From CALODP01 sp942492055 (GTDB taxonomy: Bacteria > Bacteroidota > Ignavibacteria > Ignavibacteriales > Melioribacteraceae): a stretch of 64,000 bases of DNA. Location: the NCBI GenBank assembly GCA_942492055.1, contig CALODP010000002.1, forward strand, positions 597,553 to 661,552, read 5' to 3'. The position numbers and the translations under genes were made by a program. The notes under the pieces were generated by a model. The model worked only from the letters and a program-made list of their open reading frames with translations. It was not told the DNA's origin and did no database searches. Positions 54,059 to 61,003 of this stretch are shown in pieces. The number at the start of each line of letters is the position of its first letter. Position 1 is the first letter of the stretch.

Positions 54059-54352
54059 ATGAAAAAAGATATTGAAATAGAATATTCGAAAAAGGCCGAG
54101 ATATTTAAGGCATTAGCTCATCCGACACGCTTATTTATTATAGATGCCGTAAAGGATAAAAAAATGTCTGTAAAAGAGCTTACCGAATTAGTTGGTGTCG
54201 ATATATCTACTATGTCGAAGCATCTGGATATTCTTAAAAAGCATAGAATAATAGAAGGGGAAAAGGTTAAGAACTATATCTACTATCGTTTAGCCATCCC
54301 TTGCGTACTTGATTTTATGAGCTGCGCGATTAAAGTGATAGATAAAAAGTAA
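54059..54352 (+). CDS. ArsR/SmtB-family transcriptional repressor
   Basis: The 97-residue protein is a winged helix regulator: AEIFKALAHPTRLFIIDAV starts the fold, and ELVGVDISTMSKHLDILKKH is the recognition helix region. The ELCVGD metal motif is absent. Two Cys lie in the last helix, Cys82 and Cys89 (PCVLDFMSC), and could bind a metal(loid) or form a polysulfide link. The neighbours are a rhodanese and a TauE/SafE-like exporter, which suggest a sulfane sulfur or sulfite response. A copy of the proposed operator is on each side of the gene. Confidence 0.9.
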   Translation: MKKDIEIEYSKKAEIFKALAHPTRLFIIDAVKDKKMSVKELTELVGVDISTMSKHLDILKKHRIIEGEKVKNYIYYRLAIPCVLDFMSCAIKVIDKK

Positions 54353-54369
54353 AAAAAAATTTGCAAACC

Positions 54370-54391
54370 TATTTGGCTATTTTGCCAAATA
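54370..54391 (+). promoter_or_regulatory. second palindromic operator before the rhodanese gene
   Basis: The arms TATTTGGC and GCCAAATA are perfect and have a 6-base centre. The core TATTTGG-N8-CCAAATA is the same as at 53846-53873. It lies 18 bases after the regulator stop and 14 before the rhodanese start. Confidence 0.72.
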
Positions 54392-54404
54392 TAAAATTAA
54401 TATA

Positions 54405-54809
54405 ATGGATGATAAAATTATGAATGATTTGGAAAAAGTAATTCTTGAAATGGATTTCCAATATTTTGGAACTGGACAACACAAAATTGAAGCCGAGGCT
54501 TTTCTTGCGAAAAATGATATTCTTCTTCTTGATGTAAGAGCAAAAGAAGAACAGGAAACTATAAAATTACCATTGTTGCATTCTTGTCCGGTTTTGGAAA
54601 TTCCAACCAACGAAGTTCCCTTAAGACTGAATGAGATTCCTAAGGATAAAACCATTGGAGTATTTTGTTCTGCTGGTGTGCGAGCTGTAATTATTTTTAG
54701 TTATCTAAAAAGCAAAGGGTATAATAATGTGAAAGTAATACCCGGAGGCTATCCTCCTTTGATGGAAGCTGTAATGCCAGGCAAACTATACAAAAGGTTG
54801 AATAAATGA
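54405..54809 (+). CDS. rhodanese-like sulfurtransferase
   Basis: The 134-residue single-domain rhodanese has DILLLDVRAKEEQ and the active-site loop FCSAGVRA with Cys88, followed by SKGYNNVKVIPGGYPPLM. It would carry sulfur as a persulfide. It lies directly after the ArsR-type gene and its operator. The TauE/SafE-like gene starts in its last four bases (ATGA overlap), so the three act as one unit. An alternative start is the ATG at 54420. Confidence 0.9.
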   Translation: MDDKIMNDLEKVILEMDFQYFGTGQHKIEAEAFLAKNDILLLDVRAKEEQETIKLPLLHSCPVLEIPTNEVPLRLNEIPKDKTIGVFCSAGVRAVIIFSYLKSKGYNNVKVIPGGYPPLMEAVMPGKLYKRLNK

Positions 54810-55581
54810 GTGTATGGTTGCTAACTATTGTGATAATGTTGATAGCTTTTTTTATGACGATGACGGGACGGGGTGGAGGTAATTTTTATGTTCTCACGCT
54901 TGTATTATCCGGGATTAGTATGAATCTATCGGCATCGACCGGGCAATTTATCTTAATGTGTTCCTCCTTAATGGCCGCGATTCTTTTTAGTAAGCAAAAA
55001 ATGAATAATTGGAGATTGACAATTCTGCTTGGGGTTTTTCTCTTTATTTCGGCGATGGCCGGCGGGTTCTATGGGCAATATTTTAACGAAAGAGTACTTA
55101 AAGGGATTTTTGCTGTGATTATGTTCTTGGCAGCTTTGCTTATGCTGAAAAAGCCAAAGCAGAAATTAAAAGTGATCGTAAGTGGATTGTTACTCTCGGA
55201 GCAAATGGAGAGTTGTATGAGGTTAACTTGTTGGTTACGGTTCCCGTTGTTTTGCTGACCGGATTTTTATCAGGTATGGTAGGTGTTTCGGGTGGTTCCT
55301 TCTTGGTTCCGTTAATGCTCTTGGCAATGAATGTTCCCATGCATGTGGCTGTTGGTACATCAACAACTTTGGTATCGGTTTCGGCAGCTGCCGGTTTTTT
55401 CGGGCATCTTGGCGCCGGGATTTTTGATTTCAATTTGGCAATACACTTAGCCCTTGGGGGAATTATCGGAGGTTTTGCCGGAGCGAAAATGGCATTAAAA
55501 TCGAAACCGAAAAATTTGAAATACCTTTTTGCCGGAACTCAGTTGGTTGCTTCGGTGATAATGATTATTAATGTTTTATAA
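54806..55581 (+). pseudogene. TauE/SafE-family sulfite exporter-like gene, split by a frameshift
   Basis: The reading continues from frame 54806 (MSVWLLTIVIMLIAFFMTM...) to a frame that carries KAKAEIKSDRKWIVTLG, then VVLLTGFLSGMVGVSGGSF and LGGIIGGFAGAKMAL to a stop at 55581. The two halves together make the usual two repeats of about four helices each. The change of frame falls at a run of five A at 55148-55152; one more A would restore a ~258-residue protein. It may be a sequencing error, a switchable homopolymer or real decay. Confidence 0.78.
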
Positions 55582-55690
55582 TATATCATGAATAGGTTAC
55601 ACGTTTATCAGCGGAAGATATCTTTTCTTCTGCTGTTTATTTTACTGCAATACAAGATTATCTCTCAAGAGTATTGTTTTTATGAGCTTC

Positions 55691-55764
55691 TCTCAGATAG
55701 TATCTCTCTTTAACGCTCCTTTCGTATAATTTCCGAGACAGAGATTCTTTTAATGTCGGAAGAG
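55691..55764 (+). repeat. structured dispersed repeat, copy E (partial, right half)
   Basis: Only the right half is present: AGTATCTCTCTTTAACGCTC, TTTCGTATAATTTCC and GAGATTCTTTTAATGTCGG. The outer and middle stems have lost their left partners. CCCGACTTTGTCGGG at about 55808 resembles the hairpin of the secondary module. Confidence 0.75.
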
Positions 55765-56019
55765 CTTTTAATATTGGTCAGGGTGATTTGGGTTAATGGG
55801 ATGCATCCCGACTTTGTCGGGATCCGAGATCTACAGCGCTCAGTGTTTTTGTTTTGCAGCGTTTCGATTTATCATGATGTCTGATTTGTTCTGCTTCAGA
55901 GCTGTTTATTATTGAGCATGAGTTTTATATTGAATGAAGAGTAATAATTGTTTTGCTAACGATCATCTTCCAATATCTTGATTTATTTTGTTGCCGGTTT
56001 TGTGATTGTTCTAGGGGGT

Positions 56020-56204
56020 GTACTTTTGTCTTGATACAAAAGTACCAAAAGATCAAGACTGTAAAAGAATCTCCTGAAATTCTACTCTTTTCGCTAAAAG
56101 AGATAAACTCGCGAAACAAAGGGCGCTTCGCTCAGACAGTATCTCTTTTATAACGCTCAGTTCGTATAATTTCCGAGACGGAGATTCTTTTAATGTCGGA
56201 AGAG
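56020..56204 (+). repeat. structured dispersed repeat, copy F (complete, no loop insertion)
   Basis: The simplest copy: GTACTTTTGT (56020-56029), a 6-base loop CTTGAT and ACAAAAGTAC (56036-56045), followed by the three nested stems and the end GTCGGAAGAG. The loop CTTGAT and the following GATCAAG are complementary, so a further pairing is possible. Confidence 0.88.
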
Positions 56205-56360
56205 AGCTGATATTGAAAGAGGATTATTAATAAATGGAGCTTTTTATTAGTATTTATCGGCGCCGTAGGTCGAAGATCCCGACAAGGTCGGGGTGCCGAG
56301 CCCTTGGTAGATTGGTGATTGGAACACATTTTTTGAGCTCGTTTACGAGCGACCCATAAA
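56205..56360 (+). repeat. secondary repeat module, copy 2
   Basis: The module starts AGCTGATATTGAAAGAGG, has the hairpin CCCGACAAGGTCGGG and TTGGTAGATTGGTGATTGG, and is near identical to 52098-52249. As there, it follows directly on a complete structured repeat. Confidence 0.85.
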
Positions 56361-56370
56361 CTTGTATTCT

Positions 56371-56527
56371 AAAGTACCAAAAGATCAAGCATGTAAAAGA
56401 ATCTCCTGAAATTCCACTCACTTCGCTAAAAGAGATAAACTCGCGAAACAAAGGGCGCTTCGCTCAGACAGTATCTCTTTTTTAACGCTCCTTTCGTATA
56501 ATTTCCTGGCGGAGATTCTAGTAATGT
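56371..56527 (+). repeat. structured dispersed repeat, copy G (degenerate right arm)
   Basis: The copy begins with AAAGTACCAAAAGATCAAG, so the left arm of the entry palindrome is missing. The inner stems are kept, but the end of the outer stem reads GGAGATTCTAGTAATG in place of GGAGATTCTTTTAATG. Confidence 0.8.
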
Positions 56528-57339
56528 CTAAAAAATCTTCACTTTAGTGACAACTTTGCCAAAAGATGAACATTCACTCCCTTCAAATCCTATGATTATT
56601 TTTGAAAATGACCATTTCTTCCCCTTAGTCATCCTTTTTCTTGTAAACAGACACAAGGACGTTCGATAGCGACCAAAAAGATTTTTGTAATGACGAAAAT
56701 TCAGAATACGAGGCAAAAACGCCGAAAATGCAACAAATTCGCGAAAAATATGACCGACGATGCCCGGAAAAGAACCGATTAGGCTTCGAATAGGATTATT
56801 ATGAACAAAATGTGACAAAAATGGAAAAAAAAATGATATTTGTCCGATCAAAAGTCATATTTTTTTCTCCTGTGTCATATTTTTTTCATTTTTATGACAT
56901 TCTTCGACAAATTGTCACTTTTTCTGCCACGTCTGTTGTTTTAAGACGTCTGATCCTCCTAATTTATCCGTTTCCATAATTTTATGGGCAATTTTGCTTT
57001 CCCGATCTTAATAATAGGAGATGGCAACGGAAAATCGGCATTTTGTAGATTAAGGAGGTCTTATTTACACGGAATGTGTCAATTCTTTCGGTATTGCCGA
57101 ATTTTCTACCGAATTATTGAGAGTATTATGCGGAGTGAGGCTTTAGCGTACTTTACTTTATTATAATATTGAATAAGGTAAAGGAATAACTTAATTTGAT
57201 GGCAGTTGTATTTGAAAATATATTTTTCGGTGCGTAGGCTCTCTTTATTCATCAGTAAATGAATTATTGTTTCTAAGTAAGGATATTCACTCGAGAAGCG
57301 TGGGGTTATCAATTTTTATAATATGGAAGGAAATGAATT
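56528..57339. other. intergenic stretch without a supported gene
   Basis: About 800 bases between the last repeat copy and the decayed reductase gene. The first part has several TGACA/TGTCA words (for example near 56547, 56815, 56873, 56903 and 56925) and T-runs, but no ordered array. The few open frames lack a ribosome site and family resemblance. The end carries an AAGGAA before the next ATG. Confidence 0.45.
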
Positions 57340-57875
57340 ATGAAAAGTTACGTATATATTGCTCGGAGTTTAGATGGTTTTATTGCCGGGCCTAATGGTG
57401 AGTTAGATTGGTTGGATAAAATAGAGAATCCCGGGCAAAGTGATTTGGGCTTTTCTGACTTTATGAGCGGGATTGATGCTCTAATAATGGGGAAAAACAC
57501 ATTTGAAAAAGTTCTTTCGTTCGGAATGTGGCCTTATGATAAACCGGTATTTGTCGCTAGCAAGTCATTGTATGTTTTACCTGCAAGCGTTGAAGGCAAG
57601 GCCTTTTTAATAAATGGTACGCCTCGGGAGATGATTACGGAGTTGCGGTAACACTCGGGTATGAAAACCTTTTATATTGATGGCGGTGCTTTGATACAAA
57701 GCTTTTTGAAAGAAGAGTTGATAGACGAGCTAATAATTACTACTGTTCCTGTATTGCTTGGCGAGGGGATTTCGTTATTCGGGGATCTGCTCGGGAAATA
57801 GAACTAAACCATGTCGGGACAGAAGTACTAATAAATCAATTGGTTAAAACACATTATCAAGTAAAGAAGGGATAA
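57340..57875 (+). pseudogene. dihydrofolate-reductase-like (RibD C-terminal domain) gene, decayed
   Basis: The first 103 residues are typical of this small reductase group: YVYIARSLDGFIAGPNGELD and ALIMGKNTFEKVLSF. TAA at 57649 interrupts the frame, but the same frame continues with GMKTFYIDGGALIQSFLKEE and TTVPVLLGEGISLFGD. A second lesion near 57795-57810 shifts the frame, and the expected end (REIELNHVGTEVLINQLVK) lies in another phase up to the TAA at 57873. One stop plus one shift speak for a real pseudogene rather than a single read error. Confidence 0.82.
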
Positions 57876-57913
57876 GAAGTTATCCTGATTTATTTGGAAA
57901 ATGGAGGATTGCA

Positions 57914-58269
57914 ATGAATAAAAATATTCCATTTCAAATTATTGATTGGTCAAAAGTAGAAAAAACCGGAACATAAGGGGGAAACCGGATTGGCTTATTG
58001 GCAAACGATGCAGTTTCCCGGATTGAGAGTAAGAATAGTAGAATATAGTCCGGGGTATTTGGCTGATCATTGGTGTGGGGAAAAGGGGCATTTGTCACTA
58101 TTGTATAGAGGGAAGTGTAGTTAATGAGTTAAAAGAAGGGACAAAGTCCTTGTTGAAGCCGGGTATGTCATATATCGTTACGGATGAATTGAGTTCTCAT
58201 AGATCAGTAACTGAAGAAGGAGTTAAGTTGTTGACGGGAGATTTTCTGAAATTAAAAACAGATGAGTAA
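57914..58269 (+). pseudogene. cupin-family gene, decayed by frameshifts
   Basis: A GGAGG ribosome site precedes MNKNIPFQIIDWSKVEKT at 57914, after which the frame breaks at ACATAAGGGG. The continuing segments GETGLAYWQTMQFPGL, YSPGYLADHWCG and IEGSVVNELKEGTKSLLKPG occur in different phases and together give a cupin of about 115 residues with its metal-site-like DHWC part. At least two shifts are needed. It directly follows the reductase pseudogene. Confidence 0.75.
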
Positions 58270-58380
58270 TTCAATGATGTGAGAAAACCCCTGTTAGCCT
58301 GTTGGATTTGGGTTCAAAGTAGTATCTTCCAGGAAAGTGCCTGTCCGAGAATCCATCCCTGCCAATGTTCGTGATTTTTT

Positions 58381-59283
58381 GCGTACTCCGTTCTGCTGAA
58401 CAGGGAAAAGCCAGGATATTATGATCAACTGATTAATGACAAGGATAGTCAAAATGAATGATATCTTAGGCGATCAAGTCCAAAAAAAGCTACGCAAGCT
58501 TTATCTTCGGGACATGGCGGAATACCTGGAAGAAGCCCTGAAAACGCTCAAAAAACAATCCGGACATTTGGCATTCCTGGCCGACCTGGTGGACCGGCAG
58601 TTACAAGACAACTACGGTCTTTTGAGCGCCGTCTAAAAATCGCGGATTTTGCCCAGAACATGACCTCTTGGAAATTCTTGATTTTAATTCAGCTCGGCCT
58701 GAATGTCGAGTACCTCAAGGATTTAATGGAGTTGTCTTTTGTTGCCAACAGGCAGCCTCTGTTAATATTTGGGAAAACTGGATCGGGAAAAACCCATATT
58801 GCTTCATCGCTGGGTTTTTTGGCTCGTGCCGGTTTTAAAGTGCAGTTCCATTCTTTACAAAGGCTTTTGGCCACGCTCTATACATCCCTGGCCGACGGGA
58901 CTACGGATGATATGATCACTGCTTTGAGCCGAATTGATCTTATAATCATCGACAATATCGGCAATATCCGCACCAAACAAGAATATCCAAGCCTTTTGCT
59001 TGACCTGGTCAGCACCTGCCGGGAAAACTCCGCTTTCATTATCACATCAAACATCAGCCTTGAAGACTGGGGGAATGTAATGGGCGATCCTGTGATTACA
59101 AATGCCTCAATTGACCGGCTGCTACACCAGGCTCACGTCATTAACATCCGCCATGGCCGCAGTTATAGGAACCGAAGGGCCGCATGCTCCGGAGACTGCC
59201 CGCCAATATATCATCCTCAGACAAATCGTAATCCACACCATACCTTGGGTTTTCAACATGACTTTACACTGTTTCGGTATTAA
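58381..59283 (+). mobile_element. remnant of an IS21-family insertion sequence
   Basis: The right part of an IS21-type element is left. At 58381-58461 a frame AYSVLLNREKPGYYDQLIND ends in a TGA just after the istB start and looks like the last residues of the IstA transposase; upstream it is shifted out of frame. IstB follows. The body of IstA and both ends of the element could not be found. Base composition starts to change here relative to the DNA on the left. Confidence 0.65.
58454..59283 (+). pseudogene. istB: IstB-like ATPase helper of IS21 transposition, frameshifted
   Basis: The first part, MNDILGDQVQKKLRKLYL to LVDRQLQ, reads in one frame and stops at 58636. The rest, beginning FERRLKIADFAQNMTSW, is in another frame and contains Walker A FGKTGSGKTHIASS, Walker B LIIIDNIG and SFIITSN-like SAFIITSNISLEDW. 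The last residues (HGRSYRNRRA) resemble the usual IstB end, after which the frame runs on without homology. One shift near 58600-58620 breaks the gene. Confidence 0.85.
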
Positions 59284-59289
59284 ATCATA

Positions 59290-60000
59290 GCTCCCCATTA
59301 CCTTAGGTCGATATTTTTTTGCAATCAATTTAAAGTCTTGATATTTCAATCGGTATTTGGAATTTTTTTTCTACGACAGCGCTATAATACCCTACTTTAC
59401 TGGATACGCCAATTTTGTTGCGGATCTTATGCTTCAGTTCATTCTAACTAAAATTGTCCCGAATATAAGTCTCAGAAGTGTCTACAAAACCAATTGGTTA
59501 CAAATTGGGGGGGGTGATGTTTAACCTGCAGGGGTGGTTGCCGTGTTCACCGGCGGTAACACATGTGTTGATCTGATAGACGTTGATGCCATACCAACTA
59601 AGAAAAATAAAAATTGCAAGGGTAAGTTCATTTTGTTTAATAGCATCAGGCTGATTCAGCGGCTTATGGATCATAAAGCCACGACAATAATTTTGATCAT
59701 TCAACTGATCTTTATCCTGTGAATGATAGCTGTTACCGCCGACCAACACGGCCACCGTCTGCAGCGGAAAACTAAGCTACCACTCCAGCCGATAGAAACG
59801 CCCCCTCTTTTTCAGCTTTATATCTTCTTCCATCCCAAAAAATAATAACCTTGCATTTTCTTCCTTTTTTTCTTTGAATTTCATTCTTATTCTTATATGC
59901 AAGCGGTATCATAACCACTGGTCTTAGTGGAGATTGCAATCTTTGAAATTTTGCTTGATTCAAGCATTGTTTTAAGTTATATTACCACAAGCTATTGAAA
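59290..60000. other. region between the IS remnant and the truncated pfkB gene; no supported gene
   Basis: Intermediate base composition. A short minus-strand open frame (59498-59755) and several others show no family resemblance that I can support. TTGGTTACAAATTGG around 59490 is a short inverted repeat. The stretch ends abruptly where a GC-rich pfkB-like frame begins. Confidence 0.4.
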
Positions 60001-60207
60001 TCATACACGGGTATCCACTCCTAGGCTATCCAGGTAGACAAGGGCCCGATCTCCTAGCTCGTCCTTCCCCACGGCACTTACCAGGGCCGACTCTGCCCCA
60101 AGCTGATGGGCGTGACCCGCGAAATTCAGAGGAGCTCCGCCGATCTTCGGCTCTCCCTCGATGATATCCCAAAGGATCTCTCCAAACGCAAGTATTTTAA
60201 TGCTCAT
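60001..60207 (-). pseudogene. PfkB-family sugar kinase, N-terminal fragment
   Basis: The 68-residue frame begins MSIKILAFGEILWDIIEG and continues GGAPLNFAGHAHQLGAESAL, then VGKDELGDRALVYLDSLGVD, the clear start of a fructokinase-like PfkB protein of about 300 residues. It stops at TGA near 60001, exactly where the DNA turns AT-rich, so three quarters of the gene are missing. This is either a deletion or insertion boundary or an assembly join. Confidence 0.82.
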
Positions 60208-60340
60208 ACCGCCTCCTGCCCCATCCTACCCCGGCGGAGGCGAAAGTGCCAAGATCATCATCCCCCGATTGCCCGACCCGGGGCGGCGTGTTAGAATAAT
60301 CCGCCGACAAGTTCTTTTCCTCAAAAAAGGAGAGCCCACA

Positions 60341-60874
60341 ATGACCACCGAAGAAACCATCAGAGATAAAGCCTTGACCGATATCGCCCGCAGAATGCTC
60401 ATCGCCGCCCGCACCGCCCCCAAGGGGAAGGGAGTGGACAACACCGTCCTCGCCCTCTGCGACAAGGAGGATATCAAAAAACTATCGGACCATTTGAAAC
60501 AGATGCACGCCCAAGGACGAGCGGCGGACTACTTTGTCCGGGATGCCGAGAATATCCTCACAGCATCGGCGATGCTCCTTCTGGGAACCAAGGTTCAAAC
60601 CATGGGACTCTCCCCCTGCGGAATGTGTGGATTTGAAAACTGCGCCGAAAAAAATAAATATCCCAAGGTGCCTTGCGCCTTCAATACCGGTGATTTGGGG
60701 ATAGCCATCGGTTCCGCCGTGAGCATCGCCGCCGACAACCGGGTGGATAACCGGGTGATGTACACCGTCGGTCAGGCGGCTCTGGAAATGGGGATTCTCG
60801 GTGAAGAAGTCACCGTAGCCTACGCCATCCCCTTGAGTTCCGCCTCCAAGAGCCCCTACTTTGACCGAAAGTAG
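60341..60874 (+). CDS. DUF2148 ferredoxin-domain protein
   Basis: The 177-residue protein has the Cys-rich part GLSPCGMCGFENCAEKNKYP followed by PCAFNTGDLGIAIGSAVSIAAD, the core of DUF2148, presumed to hold an iron-sulfur cluster. It is common in anaerobes. The ATG at 60341 has an AAGGAGA ribosome site; upstream codons in the same open frame are not part of it. GC content and codon use differ strongly from the left part of the window. It is divergent from the pfkB fragment and followed by the PEP carboxykinase gene. Confidence 0.85.
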   Translation: MTTEETIRDKALTDIARRMLIAARTAPKGKGVDNTVLALCDKEDIKKLSDHLKQMHAQGRAADYFVRDAENILTASAMLLLGTKVQTMGLSPCGMCGFENCAEKNKYPKVPCAFNTGDLGIAIGSAVSIAADNRVDNRVMYTVGQAALEMGILGEEVTVAYAIPLSSASKSPYFDRK

Positions 60875-61003
60875 GGGTTTTCCCGGATATTATAAACAAA
60901 AATAACGTATTTTTAAACTTTTTGTTTAAAAAACCCATGACTTCCTCGATCTCTCGTGTTACCCTTCCGGTATAGATCACTCTACGAAAAACAGAGGTAT
61001 AGG

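Noticed and set aside
55925..56451. Minus-strand frames beginning FREFISFSE in several repeat copies
   Set aside because: These recur because the DNA repeat recurs. They have no ribosome site and stop at variable places.
56528..56851. Minus-strand frame of 107 residues
   Set aside because: There is no ribosome site or recognisable domain, and composition is that of intergenic DNA.
59498..59755. Minus-strand frame of 85 residues between IS remnant and pfkB fragment
   Set aside because: I could not link it to a transposase or other family, and the surrounding DNA is decayed.
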